A stretch of DNA of 62,426 nt from Limnohabitans sp. JirII-31 (GCF_002778315.1 NZ_NESA01000017.1:1-62426); one strand, 5' to 3'. Shown: positions 8,716 through 17,543, numbered from the stretch's first letter. The notes: generated by a model from the sequence alone, not told the origin. Made by a program: numbers and translations.

Positions 8716-9462
8716 TCAAATGGCCGACTCTTCGTCGGAGTCACGTGCTGCCGGAGTGGCCTGGCCACGGTCGGTGGCGCTGGTCTCGACCTTGTTGTCG
8801 TCCTCGTCAGAGCCTTCTTCTTCAGACAGCCCGAGGTCATGGGCGCGTGCCTTGGCGCGCAGCACCAGCAGCATCTCAATGAACAAATCAGGCAGTTTGT
8901 GGCGCAATATCCAAGCCAGTTGCATCCAGTCTTGGTCGGCCACTTCGTCTTCTTCCACCCGAGGCTTGATGTAGGCCGAGCCCAGCAGGGCGGACTCAGA
9001 CAAGATGTCGCCGTCGTCTTCCACCGTCTCAAACGTGCCGGTGCGGGCAAAGGCCTCCACGCGGCTCCACTTTTCAGAGAAGTAGTCCGCCAGGGCTTCT
9101 GCACCGCCTTCGAGGTCGCCAATGGCGGTCAAAAACTCGATGGGGTCTGCGTCTTCGCGAAAGATGATGGCGTTCATCATGCCGCGGAAGTGGGTACGCG
9201 TCAGGTCTTTGTATTGTTTTTCAATCACCACGGCACGCGCGAACTGCTCGGGCGAGACCAACAGGTTGATGACCGACTCTTTGGAGTTGTCGTACTCGCG
9301 AATCACGGCCAAGATATCTTTGGGCGGCAATTGCTCCAGCACCACCATCAGGGCTTGGTCGCCCTCGGTGTCGGCCAGCTCCACCAAGGCCGCTTCGGCG
9401 GCCACGATGTCGCCGCTGGCGATCAGGCTTTGGGTTTTGGCAATCAGGGCGAGTGCGTTCAT
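8716..9462 (-). CDS. Unknown helical protein with acidic tail
   Basis: Unrecognised 248-residue soluble protein. The N-terminal 180 residues are helix-rich and suggest a repeat-like helical fold. The last ~35 residues are strongly acidic (LSEEEGSDEDDNK and DSDEES). AAGGA lies 8 bases before the ATG. It is translated just downstream of the 181-residue unknown gene (15-base gap). Confidence 0.75.
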   Translation of the reverse strand: MNALALIAKTQSLIASGDIVAAEAALVELADTEGDQALMVVLEQLPPKDILAVIREYDNSKESVINLLVSPEQFARAVVIEKQYKDLTRTHFRGMMNAIIFREDADPIEFLTAIGDLEGGAEALADYFSEKWSRVEAFARTGTFETVEDDGDILSESALLGSAYIKPRVEEDEVADQDWMQLAWILRHKLPDLFIEMLLVLRAKARAHDLGLSEEEGSDEDDNKVETSATDRGQATPAARDSDEESAI

Positions 9463-9477
9463 GGCGTGTGTCCTTGT

Positions 9478-10023
9478 TTATTCTTTGCTGTCAAAGCCTT
9501 GTTCCACCATCCAGGCGTTGCCAGCTTCCTCGCGCTCACGGGCTTCGCGTTCTTCTTCGTCCTCTGGTCCGGCGTGCGCGCGCTCGGTGGCATCGTCGTC
9601 GGCGTCTGTACGGGCTGTCTGTGCGGCGGCGCCCATGGGTTTTTGGTGCATGTACTCCAGCGCCGAGGCCACCGTCAAAAACCAGGCACCGGTGGGCTCG
9701 CTCAACGCGGTTTGCACCATGGGCTGGGCCCAGGGGGCGATGTGCAAGCTGTCGGACAGCTCGTCCCAGCTGAGCAGCTCGTCGGCGTCGCGGCTCAACA
9801 AGTGGTCCATCATGGCCGGGGCGTTGAACTGAAAGGCTTGGTGCAAGACCACCGCCACCATCTCGGGGTTGAGGTCCATCATTTGCAGCAAAAACGTCAT
9901 GGCCTGGCGTTTTTCAGCCAAGCGTTTGTGCAGCACGTGTTGGCCTTCCGAGTCAAAACTCAGGTCGTCCAACTCAGCTTGGTAGGCCGAGCGCAGCTCT
10001 TGAAAGAAGGGAGAAATGTGCAT
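9478..10023 (-). CDS. Unknown helical protein with charged C-terminus, next to J-domain gene
   Basis: Unrecognised 181-residue protein. ATG 10023 lies two bases after the J-domain gene's stop (TGACCATG), so translation is likely coupled. Residues 1-120 look helical; the tail from about 135 is rich in Asp, Glu and Arg (PEDEEEREAREREEAG). It may be a partner or client of the J protein, but that is inferred only from gene order. Confidence 0.72.
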   Translation of the reverse strand: MHISPFFQELRSAYQAELDDLSFDSEGQHVLHKRLAEKRQAMTFLLQMMDLNPEMVAVVLHQAFQFNAPAMMDHLLSRDADELLSWDELSDSLHIAPWAQPMVQTALSEPTGAWFLTVASALEYMHQKPMGAAAQTARTDADDDATERAHAGPEDEEEREAREREEAGNAWMVEQGFDSKE

Positions 10024-10025
10024 GG

Positions 10026-10310
10026 TCAAGCCCGGTTGAGCAGTTGCTGAAAGTAGCTGTGCCAGATCTCGCGTGCCGTCTGTGCGGGGTCGTCCAGCAG
10101 GTTGCGGCGGCGGTTGTCGTCATAGGCTTGGCGCTTGGCGTCGTCGGACAGCACCTCGTAGGCCTCTTGCGCAGCACGAAAGCGTGCGGGTGCGTCCTCG
10201 TCCGTGTTGCGGTCGGGGTGGAATTGCGAGGCTTTTTGACGGAAGGCTTTTTTGATGTCAGCCAGGCTGGCATCGCTCTTGAGCCCCAGGGCTGCGTAAT
10301 GTTCTGACAC
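10026..10310 (-). CDS. Small J-domain (DnaJ-like) co-chaperone
   Basis: The protein has 94 residues, essentially just a J domain: HYAALGLKSDASLADIKKAFR, the HPD tripeptide in SQFHPDRN, then AYEVLSDDAKRQAYDD. The HPD motif stimulates Hsp70 (DnaK) ATPase. There is no G/F region, zinc finger or substrate domain, so client choice must come from the short C-terminus or from partners. It heads a reverse-strand operon with three unknown genes and a DTW gene. Confidence 0.9.
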   Translation of the reverse strand: MSEHYAALGLKSDASLADIKKAFRQKASQFHPDRNTDEDAPARFRAAQEAYEVLSDDAKRQAYDDNRRRNLLDDPAQTAREIWHSYFQQLLNRA

Positions 10311-10330
10311 GTGGTTCTACCGCTTGCGCA

Positions 10331-10855
10331 TCACAGCGCTTGCTTGAGGCGAATTTCTTCCACCTTCACGGGGCCCATGGGCACGGTTTTGGCACTGTTC
10401 ATCTCGCGCTTGAAGCCGGCTAACTCGTGAAAGCGCATGGCGCGGTCGTTGGCAATGGGCACCCAGATGGACACATGGGTGCAGCCTTCTTCTTGCAGGC
10501 CTTCGCGTGCCGCGTCCCACAAGGCCAGACCCACACCTTGCGACCAGTGGCTGGGGCTGACGTAAATGTCCCAAATCTCGCCCATGGTGTTGGGCGTGCC
10601 TTTGTCGCGTGAGCGGTCAAAGCCCACAAAACCAATCAGTTGGCCACTTGCCACCGCCACCTGCACTTGTGGCTCGGCGTATTGAATGGCTTCGCGCCAA
10701 TAGGCGGTGTTTTTGATTTCAGGGACAGGGGGCACAGAGGAGCCGGTGCGCATGGACTGGAAGGCTTCTTTGGCAGTGGCTGCGTAGAGTTCGGCGATGT
10801 GGGCTGCGTCTTGAGGGGAGGCGGGGCGTACTTGGAAAGAGAGGGTGCTGGACAT
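10331..10855 (-). CDS. GNAT-family N-acetyltransferase
   Basis: The protein has 174 residues. The GNAT fold is visible: N-terminal VRPASPQDAAHIAELY, the core strand IWDIYVSPSHWSQGVG with the acetyl-CoA loop (Q-G-V-G-L-A in place of R/Q-x-x-G-x-G/A), and the end FHELAGF. It should acetylate an amine from acetyl-CoA; the substrate is not predictable. It lies upstream of the J-domain gene on the same strand, with a 20-base gap. Confidence 0.85.
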   Translation of the reverse strand: MSSTLSFQVRPASPQDAAHIAELYAATAKEAFQSMRTGSSVPPVPEIKNTAYWREAIQYAEPQVQVAVASGQLIGFVGFDRSRDKGTPNTMGEIWDIYVSPSHWSQGVGLALWDAAREGLQEEGCTHVSIWVPIANDRAMRFHELAGFKREMNSAKTVPMGPVKVEEIRLKQAL

Positions 10856-11014
10856 GGATCAAAGACAAACTAGGAATGCAAATTTTTGCAAAGGATCGAT
10901 TGTCCCAGCAAATGACCATGGTGCCTCAGACGGGCCCCTGAGAGCCCCTATCGGGTGTCGTTGTCGAGTGGCCTGGTCTACACTGCCAGCCCCCTTGCGA
11001 AAGACTTTTCCCCA

Positions 11015-11992
11015 ATGATCATCCTTGCCCCCATGGAGGGCCTGCTCGACTGCGTGCTGCGCGATGTGCTGACCCGCGTGGGCGGTATTGACCGCTGCGT
11101 GTCGGAGTTCATCCGCGTCACCAACACCTTGCTGCCCGAGCGCACGTTTTTGCGTGTGGTGCCCGAGTTGGCCAACGGCGGGCGCACACCTGCTGGGGTG
11201 CCAGTGCGCCCGCAGTTGCTGGGCTCCGACCCCGACTGCCTGGCCGACAACGCTGCCCGTGTGGCGGGTATGGGCTGCGATGGCGTGGACCTGAACTTTG
11301 GCTGTCCGGCCAAGCAAGTCAACCGCCATGGCGGCGGTGCCGCCTTGTTGCAAGACCCCGAGGTGTTGTTTCAGATCGTGCGTGCGGTGCGCCGCGCCGT
11401 GCCTGCGCACCAAGTGGTGTCGGCCAAGATGCGCCTGGGGTTTGACGACGACCGCCGTGCCGAAGCCTGCGCCCAAGCGCTGGAGGCAGGTGGGGCCAGC
11501 GAAATCGTGGTGCATGCGCGCACCAAGGCCGACGGCTATCGGCCACCGGCGTATTGGCCGCGCATTGAAGACATCCGCGCCGTGGTCAAGACCCCACTGG
11601 TGGCCAACGGTGAAATCTGGAGTGTGCCCGACGCGCTGCGGGCCCGCGCTGAGTCGGGCTGTCATGCCTTGATGGTGGGGCGCGGCATCGTGACCAACCC
11701 AGGCTTGGGCCTGGCGATCAAAGCCTGGGATGCCGGTACCACCGACCCCGATGCGCCGACCGTGGGCGTGAGCTGGGACGACTTGGGGCCGCACTTGGCG
11801 GCGTTTTGGGCCATCACCTGCACCCGCATTCAGCGCCACCACCAAGCCGGGCGCTTCAAGCAGTGGCTGAACTTTTTGCGCAAGCACTACCCCCAAGCCC
11901 AAGACGCCTACATGGACTTGCGCACCGTCACCCAACCCGAGCGCATGGCCGAGTGGTTGGCGGCCAACGCAGCGCGCAAAATGGTGGCATGA
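11015..11992 (+). CDS. dusC: tRNA-dihydrouridine(16) synthase DusC
   Basis: The protein has 325 residues. It starts MIILAPMEGLLDCVLRD, the DusC-type FMN barrel start, and has the catalytic Cys in DLNFGCPAKQVNRHGGGAAL, followed by AKMRLG and VHARTKADGY. It reduces uridine 16 of tRNA D-loops using FMN and NADPH. ATG 11015 fits the family start; upstream in-frame codons are not conserved. Its stop overlaps the start of the RIO-kinase gene (ATGA). Confidence 0.92.
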   Translation: MIILAPMEGLLDCVLRDVLTRVGGIDRCVSEFIRVTNTLLPERTFLRVVPELANGGRTPAGVPVRPQLLGSDPDCLADNAARVAGMGCDGVDLNFGCPAKQVNRHGGGAALLQDPEVLFQIVRAVRRAVPAHQVVSAKMRLGFDDDRRAEACAQALEAGGASEIVVHARTKADGYRPPAYWPRIEDIRAVVKTPLVANGEIWSVPDALRARAESGCHALMVGRGIVTNPGLGLAIKAWDAGTTDPDAPTVGVSWDDLGPHLAAFWAITCTRIQRHHQAGRFKQWLNFLRKHYPQAQDAYMDLRTVTQPERMAEWLAANAARKMVA

Positions 11993-12855
11993 AAGCACCC
12001 CCCAGACTCCAAGCCCTTGTTGACGAAGGCCTGATCGACACCGTGGTGCGACAGCTCATGAGCGGCAAAGAAGCCATGGTGTATGTGGTGCGCTGCGGCG
12101 ACGACACCCGTTGCGCCAAGATTTACAAAGAGGCCACCCAGCGCAGCTTTCGCCAAGCGGTGGACTACACCGAAAACCGCAAAGTCAAAAACTCGCGTCA
12201 GGCCCGTGCCATGGCCAAAGGCACCAAGTTTGGCCGCCAAGCCCAAGAAGCCGCGTGGCAAAGCGCCGAAGTGGATGCGCTGTACCGACTGGCGGGTGCC
12301 GGTGTGCGCGTGCCCCAGCCGTACAACTTTTACGAAGGCGTGCTGTTGATGGAGCTGGTCACCGATGCCCAAGGCGATGCAGCCCCGCGCCTCAACGACG
12401 TGGCCTTCACGCCGGAGCAAGCCTTGCAGCACCACCGCACCCTGATTGGCGAGGTGGTGCGCATGGTGTGTGCGGGCGTGGTGCATGGGGATTTGTCGGA
12501 GTTCAATATCTTGCTGGCCGATGAGGCGGGACAGGACGTGCCCGTCATCATCGACTTGCCGCAGGCCGTTGACGCAGCGGGCAACAACCATGCGCAGCGC
12601 ATGCTGCTGCGCGATGTGGCCAATTTGCGCGACTTCTTTGGCCAATTCGCCCCCGAGTTGCTGCGCACCGACTTTGGCCCTGAAATTTGGAGCCTCTACC
12701 AACAAGGTGTGTTGGCACAAGACACTGTGCTGACAGGGCGCTTCGACCGCAGCACCGCCGATGTCGACCTGAGCGCTGTGATGCGCGAGATCGACGACGC
12801 CCGTGCTGAAGACGCCGCCCGGCGACTGCGCATGCAGCAGGCCGCCACGCCTTGA
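11989..12855 (+). CDS. RIO-type protein kinase
   Basis: The protein has 288 residues. A RIO kinase domain is clear: GKEAMVYVV (nucleotide-binding strand), CAKIYKEATQRSFR with the ATP-binding Lys, catalytic loop VHGDLSEFNIL, and metal-binding Asp in VIIDLPQAV. RIO kinases are best known from archaeal and eukaryotic 40S ribosome maturation; bacterial members are poorly understood. The start overlaps the dusC stop by 3 bases, so the pair is probably translated together. Confidence 0.88.
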   Translation: MKAPPRLQALVDEGLIDTVVRQLMSGKEAMVYVVRCGDDTRCAKIYKEATQRSFRQAVDYTENRKVKNSRQARAMAKGTKFGRQAQEAAWQSAEVDALYRLAGAGVRVPQPYNFYEGVLLMELVTDAQGDAAPRLNDVAFTPEQALQHHRTLIGEVVRMVCAGVVHGDLSEFNILLADEAGQDVPVIIDLPQAVDAAGNNHAQRMLLRDVANLRDFFGQFAPELLRTDFGPEIWSLYQQGVLAQDTVLTGRFDRSTADVDLSAVMREIDDARAEDAARRLRMQQAATP

Positions 12856-12909
12856 GGCACAAAGCACCGTTTGCATGTGCCACGATTCATTGATTCACCC
12901 GAGATCACT

Positions 12910-13389
12910 GTGACCCAAGACACCCCCATCACCGAAGACATCCCCTTCATCCAAGAAGCCCGCGTCTGGCAAGGCGAGGGCTGGACCGCCCGCGTCATCA
13001 ACAACGACGATGACGACGGCTGGGCCGTGGCCATGTTCAAAGACGGCGAAGCTGAAGCGGCCTTGGTGGGCCCTTGGACCATGGGGCGCGACAAAAAGAA
13101 CCCCAAGCCACTGGACAACAACGCTTTCCTCACCTTGGTGAAAACCGCGCACGAGTTTGTGCGTCGCCATGAGCAGCAACTGCACGCCAGTTTGCACCAG
13201 AGCCTGGACTTGAACAGCCCACAGGGCCGCCTCACGGTGCGCTTTGACATCGTGCCCGACGACGAACACCCCTACGCCCTGCTGAGTGCCTATGACGAGA
13301 TGGGCGAGTGCTTGGCTGAAAAGCGTGTGCAAGCGTCGTTCAAGTTCAACCGCAGCAGCGCCCAGGTCTGGGTGGAGGGTGGCTTTTGA
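12910..13389 (+). CDS. Unknown conserved-looking protein
   Basis: No family recognised. The protein is about 159 residues from GTG 12910 (an earlier TTG at 12871 is also open, and neither has a strong ribosome-binding site). It is a soluble alpha/beta protein with two acidic patches (NNDDDDGW and VPDDEHP). It follows the RIO-kinase gene and its stop overlaps the start of the MFS transporter gene (TTGA), so it is probably part of the same transcript. Confidence 0.75.
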   Translation: MTQDTPITEDIPFIQEARVWQGEGWTARVINNDDDDGWAVAMFKDGEAEAALVGPWTMGRDKKNPKPLDNNAFLTLVKTAHEFVRRHEQQLHASLHQSLDLNSPQGRLTVRFDIVPDDEHPYALLSAYDEMGECLAEKRVQASFKFNRSSAQVWVEGGF

Positions 13390-14534
13390 AAGCCTGGCAA
13401 GTCACCACCGGTGGTGTGTGTGGCTTGGTTTTGACCATTGGCTTGGCCCGTTTTGCCTACACCCCCTTGTTGCCCAGTTTGCAGGCGCAAACCGGTTTGA
13501 CCGATGCCGGGGCCGGGGCTTTGGCCGCCATCAATTACGCGGGCTATATGAGCGGCGCATTGGCCGCCGCCTGGATTGACGATGTGCGCTGGCGTCACCG
13601 CCTCTACAGCATGGGTTTGTGGATGGCGTTGTTGACCACGGCGGCCATGGCCTTGTCCACTTGGATGCCCGCTTGGGCGCTGTGGCGCTACATCGGTGGT
13701 TTGTGTGGTGCCACCGGCATGTTGCTGGGTTCGGGCCTGGTGTTGGGGTGGCTGATGCGCCACGGCCATCGGCCCGAGTTGGGGCTGCACTTCATGGGCA
13801 TTGGCTTAGGCATTGTGGTGTCGGCGCTGGGAGCCTGGGGCTTGGCACAGGTGTGGCCCGAATGGTGGCGCCAATGGGTGGCGTTTGCGGTGTTGGGCGT
13901 GGTGTTTTTTGTACCGGCCTGGATGTGGCGTCCGCCCGTGCCACCGGCGGTTGCCGCTGCGCAGGCCGATGAGGGTGCCAACACGGTGTCGCGCCGTTGG
14001 CTGTGGACCATGCTGGGCAGCTACTTTGCGGCGGGCTGGGGCTTTGTCATCAGCGCCACGTTCACCGTGGCCATGGTCGAGCGCGAACCTGCGCTCGCGG
14101 GCCAAGGCCCTTGGGCCTGGGCCCTGGTGGGTTTGGCCGCCATGCCGGCGGTGTTTGTGTGGGACCGTGTGGCACGCCGCATCGGCGACACCCGTGCTTT
14201 GCTCTTGGCCCTGGGTTTACAAACCGTGTCGGTGGTGTTGCCCGCCCTGTCGGGTTCGCTGGCAGCGGCCATGGCGGGGGCGGTGGGATACGGTGCGACC
14301 TTCATTGGCATCGTCAGCCTGACCCTGGCGCTGGTGGGGCGACGCTCACCCCACAACCCCGGCAAAGCCATGGCACGGCTCACGCTGAGCTATGGCGCTG
14401 CGCAAATGATTGCCCCGGTGGTGGCTGGCTTGATGGCTCAAAGCACGGGCACGTTTCGTGGGGCTTTGTGGCTCACGGCTGGGGTGATGGCTGTGGGCAT
14501 GGCCTTGTTGGCCACCTTGCCGGATGAGGGGTGA
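13386..14534 (+). CDS. MFS transporter, YbfB/YjiJ family
   Basis: The protein has 382 residues and about 11-12 membrane segments. The N-terminal GLARFAYTPLLPSLQ is the hallmark of the YbfB/YjiJ subfamily. The substrate is unknown. It starts at TTG 13386, overlapping the previous stop. It ends 15 bases from the convergent VOC gene. Confidence 0.87.
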   Translation: MKAWQVTTGGVCGLVLTIGLARFAYTPLLPSLQAQTGLTDAGAGALAAINYAGYMSGALAAAWIDDVRWRHRLYSMGLWMALLTTAAMALSTWMPAWALWRYIGGLCGATGMLLGSGLVLGWLMRHGHRPELGLHFMGIGLGIVVSALGAWGLAQVWPEWWRQWVAFAVLGVVFFVPAWMWRPPVPPAVAAAQADEGANTVSRRWLWTMLGSYFAAGWGFVISATFTVAMVEREPALAGQGPWAWALVGLAAMPAVFVWDRVARRIGDTRALLLALGLQTVSVVLPALSGSLAAAMAGAVGYGATFIGIVSLTLALVGRRSPHNPGKAMARLTLSYGAAQMIAPVVAGLMAQSTGTFRGALWLTAGVMAVGMALLATLPDEG

Positions 14535-14549
14535 ATGCGCTCAGCGCTC

Positions 14550-15257
14550 TCAAGCCCCCAAGCTTTGCAATTGCACCAAGCCTTTGGGGGTTTGCAACGT
14601 GGCCACCAGATTGGCCGCGCCTTCAGACACTGTCACGCCCTCTAAGCCGATGGCTTCGTATGCGCCTTGCAGCTTGGCGGCGCTGGGGTGTGTCACGGCC
14701 ACACTTTGCAGGCTCACTCCTGAGCGCGGCAGGGTGTTGCGGGGGTGCAAACGCATCGGGTCGGTGGCTTCGGGCTTGCCCCACTGAATCAGGCTCGGCA
14801 GGGTGCCGTCGAACAGGCGTTGACCATCGGCACGCACGCTGATTTGCCAGTTCAACACGCCTTTGGACGTGCGGCGGCTGGCCGACACGGCGGGTCCACG
14901 GTCAATGCCTTGCATGCGCAGCGCCATGCGTGCGGCTTGCATGTCAGGGGTGTTGACCACCCAGTGCACCAAGCGGGGCTCGGTTTTGACGGCGGCTTGC
15001 AGGGTGGCGTCGTCCATGTCAAACCAACGCGTCGGCTGCATTTTTTTGGGCCGCACCGCGTGCGGGTTGATGGCGATGATTTCCAAATACGCGGTGGGAT
15101 AAGCCGGGGTGGCAATTTTGAACAGGCGGTTGTGGGTGCCGTATTTGTCGTGTTCGCCGCCAGGGCCGGGAGTGATGCCCAAAGTGGCCTCACACCATTG
15201 CACGCCCATTTCCAAGTTGGCGGCCAACACCACCAAGTGATCCATCTGTGTTTTCAT
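14550..15257 (-). CDS. VOC-fold (glyoxalase-like) protein
   Basis: The protein has 235 residues. The start MDHLVVLAANLEMGVQWCEATLG, then GTHNRLFKI and AYLEIIAINP, matches the Glyoxalase_3-like branch of the vicinal-oxygen-chelate superfamily. These proteins usually bind a metal through His/Glu residues (His in the first strand, Glu in LEIIA). Substrate unknown. ATG 15257 is chosen; ATG 15245 (MDHLVV) is equally possible. It is divergent from the pseudouridine synthase gene. Confidence 0.8.
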   Translation of the reverse strand: MKTQMDHLVVLAANLEMGVQWCEATLGITPGPGGEHDKYGTHNRLFKIATPAYPTAYLEIIAINPHAVRPKKMQPTRWFDMDDATLQAAVKTEPRLVHWVVNTPDMQAARMALRMQGIDRGPAVSASRRTSKGVLNWQISVRADGQRLFDGTLPSLIQWGKPEATDPMRLHPRNTLPRSGVSLQSVAVTHPSAAKLQGAYEAIGLEGVTVSEGAANLVATLQTPKGLVQLQSLGA

Positions 15258-15318
15258 GGGCACACCTTACCATTGGGGCCTGCGCTTTCAGCGTGCTTTG
15301 GTTAAAAACATCTCTTTC

Positions 15319-16095
15319 ATGCATCCCACATCTTCTGACGGCGAACGCCTGTCCAAACGCGTCATGCAACTGCGTGCCTGTTCACGCCGCGAGGCCGAGC
15401 AATACATCGAGGGCGGTTGGGTCAAGGTGGATGGCGTGGTGGTGCAAGAGCCGCAGCACCGCGTGAGTACCCAGCAGGTCAGCATCGACCCAGAAGCCAG
15501 TTTGCTCAACCTGACGCCTGTCACCCTGATCCTTCACAAACCCGCCGACTGGCTGGATGGCCGTGAAGAAGACAAACCTACGCGTCACAAAACAGCCCCC
15601 AAGAATCTGCGCAGCGTGTTGACCCCCGCGCACCATAGCGCCCAAGACCGCAGTGGGGTGCGCCTGCTCAAACCCCACTTGCGAGATTTGCAATTCAGTG
15701 TGCCGCTGGAGCAGGGCGCGAGTGGTTTGGTGGTGTTCACCCAAGACTGGCGCATCCAACGCAAACTGATGGAAGACATGGCCACCATGGAGCACGAGTT
15801 GATGGTGGATGTTGCGGGTGAGGTGACCCCCGACATGCTGCGCCCCATCGAGCGTGCTTTGAAAGACGAGCGACTTCGCTTGCCTCAGGCCAAGATCAGC
15901 CTGAGCAGTTCATCGCCCGAGCGCAGCAAATTGCGCTTGGCGGTGAAGGGCTCGCACTTAGGACTGGCGTCGTACCTGTGCGAGTTGGTGGGCCTTGAAA
16001 TTTTGGCGTTGCGACGCCTGCGTTTGGGGCGAGTCAACTTAGGCGATTTAGAGCCAGGAACCTGGCGCTACATGGCCAGTGACGAACGTTTTTAA
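15319..16095 (+). CDS. RNA pseudouridine synthase, RluF-like (S4 domain)
   Basis: The protein has 258 residues. N-terminal S4 RNA-binding domain: RLSKRVMQLRACSRREAEQYIEGGWVKVDG. The catalytic domain follows, with LILHKPADWL and LEQGASGLVVFTQD. The usual R-L-D of the catalytic motif is not obvious: the expected position reads PLEQGASGL, where RLDxxTSGL is normal. The catalytic Asp seems replaced by Glu/Gln, so activity is uncertain. Start ATG 15319 is preferred. Confidence 0.8.
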   Translation: MHPTSSDGERLSKRVMQLRACSRREAEQYIEGGWVKVDGVVVQEPQHRVSTQQVSIDPEASLLNLTPVTLILHKPADWLDGREEDKPTRHKTAPKNLRSVLTPAHHSAQDRSGVRLLKPHLRDLQFSVPLEQGASGLVVFTQDWRIQRKLMEDMATMEHELMVDVAGEVTPDMLRPIERALKDERLRLPQAKISLSSSSPERSKLRLAVKGSHLGLASYLCELVGLEILALRRLRLGRVNLGDLEPGTWRYMASDERF

Positions 16096-16111
16096 GCGTG
16101 TCAGCGTATTC

Positions 16112-16131
16112 AAAAAAACCAGCGCTGCTGG
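16112..16131 (-). terminator. Rho-independent terminator for the NlpC/P60 gene
   Basis: Read on the minus strand: a 5-bp stem CCAGC/GCTGG with a 3-base loop, followed by a run of seven Ts. It lies 14 bases past the stop of the reverse-strand gene. Confidence 0.7.
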
Positions 16132-16144
16132 CTAGGCCAACGGC

Positions 16145-16693
16145 TCAGTTGTTGGAGGCGTCGTTTTTCTCAGCTCCTGCCACACGCCGCGCACCGGTGA
16201 AGCGGCGCTCCCAATAGGCTTGGCGCATGTCTTCCACCCGCACTTGCTGGCCAGGTTTGGGGGCGTGAATGAACTTGTTGTCCCCCACATAGATGCCCAC
16301 GTGGCTGAACTTTTGGCGCATGGTGTTGAAGAACACCAGGTCGCCGGGTTCTAGGTCTTTTTTGTCGATTTTTTCAGTCGCTGCCGCTTGATCACGGGCG
16401 CGGCGGGGCAACACCAAGCCCACGCTTTGTTCGAACATCGAACGCACAAAGCCGCTGCAATCAAATCCTGTGTCAGCGTTTGTTCCACCACGGCGGTAGG
16501 GCACACCCAAAAAGCCCATGGCATTGACCACCAGTTCAGAAGCTTTGTCGCCCACCGTATCCCGCAACTGGGCCATTTGGGCCAACACGCCACGGTCAGA
16601 CAGGTAGCGCTCAATGTCGTCCGCCGCATTGTTGCTGGGCGCCGCATGGGCGCTGGCAACACAGCAAAGGACGAGGAGGGCGCGTTTGATCAT
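16145..16693 (-). CDS. Secreted NlpC/P60 (C40) peptidoglycan endopeptidase
   Basis: The protein has 182 residues with a signal peptide (about residues 1-17, cleavage after AHA). The C40 domain contains catalytic Cys in FDCSGFVRS, His in HVGIYVG and a third polar residue in FIHAPKPG. Such enzymes cut D-Glu-meso-DAP bonds in cell-wall peptides. No membrane anchor or LysM/SH3 domain is present. Confidence 0.9.
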   Translation of the reverse strand: MIKRALLVLCCVASAHAAPSNNAADDIERYLSDRGVLAQMAQLRDTVGDKASELVVNAMGFLGVPYRRGGTNADTGFDCSGFVRSMFEQSVGLVLPRRARDQAAATEKIDKKDLEPGDLVFFNTMRQKFSHVGIYVGDNKFIHAPKPGQQVRVEDMRQAYWERRFTGARRVAGAEKNDASNN

Positions 16694-16852
16694 CGAATCA
16701 TTCTAACGTGCTCAGGTTTTTTGCAAGACGCAGAACTTATCGCTAAGTATTTGATTTCATTAGGGTTAATCCTTTTGTGTCGGCGTTGGGTAGGTGCTGA
16801 GCAACAACATCGTCGATACTTGCAGTTGTTTTAAATCTAACGAATACCCCGT

Positions 16853-17455
16853 ATGTTGCTCGATGACCAAGACTCTCAACTCGTGCTGGTGGACTACCAA
16901 GCCCGACTCATGCCTGCCATCTATGAAGGAGATTTGGTGTTGGCGAATGCGATGCGTTTGGCCAAGGCTGCACATTGGATGGAAGTGCCTACCTGGGGGA
17001 CTGAGCAAAACCCAGACAAACTGGGTCAAAACCCTGCTGATTTGCGCGCCTTGTGCCGTCGCACCTTGCCCAAGATGAGTTTCAGCGCCTGTGCCGAAGG
17101 TTTGGTGGAGGTGTTGCGGCCCGCTGCACGTGCTGCCGGTGGCAACGCCCGCAGTTTGCCCAAGCACTTGCAAAAAGCCGTGCCACAAGACCCCAGCCGC
17201 CAAAGCATCGTCATCGCGGGGGTAGAGGCCCATGTGTGTTTGCTGCAAACGGCGTTGGAGTTGTTGGAAGAAGAGTTTGAGGTGTGGGTGGTGACCGATG
17301 CCTGCGGCTCACGCACCGAACGCAACCGCGATGCCGCGTTTGACCGCCTGGCTGGTGCTGGCGCTGAGCTGGTGACCACCGAGATGGTGCTGTTTGAGTG
17401 GTTGCGCACCGCTGAAGCCGATCCGTTCAAAGAAATTCAAGCATTGATCAAATAA
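16853..17455 (+). CDS. Isochorismatase-family cysteine hydrolase
   Basis: The protein has 200 residues. The catalytic Asp lies in LVLVDYQARL, Lys in LPKMSFSAC, and the nucleophile Cys in GVEAHVCLLQTAL, preceded by the family cis-peptide. The family includes nicotinamidases and other amidases; the substrate is not evident. A WGTEQNP stretch matches the YcaC-like branch. Confidence 0.88.
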   Translation: MLLDDQDSQLVLVDYQARLMPAIYEGDLVLANAMRLAKAAHWMEVPTWGTEQNPDKLGQNPADLRALCRRTLPKMSFSACAEGLVEVLRPAARAAGGNARSLPKHLQKAVPQDPSRQSIVIAGVEAHVCLLQTALELLEEEFEVWVVTDACGSRTERNRDAAFDRLAGAGAELVTTEMVLFEWLRTAEADPFKEIQALIK

Positions 17456-17543
17456 TCCAGCGCGGCAGACAGGCGCAAAGTCAGCTTGCTGCAAGTCCAG
17501 TCTTCTCATAATTATGAATTCAGTATGACGTCATAGAGGAGAC

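Noticed and set aside
8659..10050. A 463-codon plus-strand open frame
   Set aside because: It lies antisense to the unknown genes of the J-domain operon, has no family resemblance and a His/Gly/Val-rich composition typical of antisense frames in GC-rich DNA.
10859..11998. A 379-codon minus-strand open frame
   Set aside because: Antisense to dusC, which has clear catalytic motifs.
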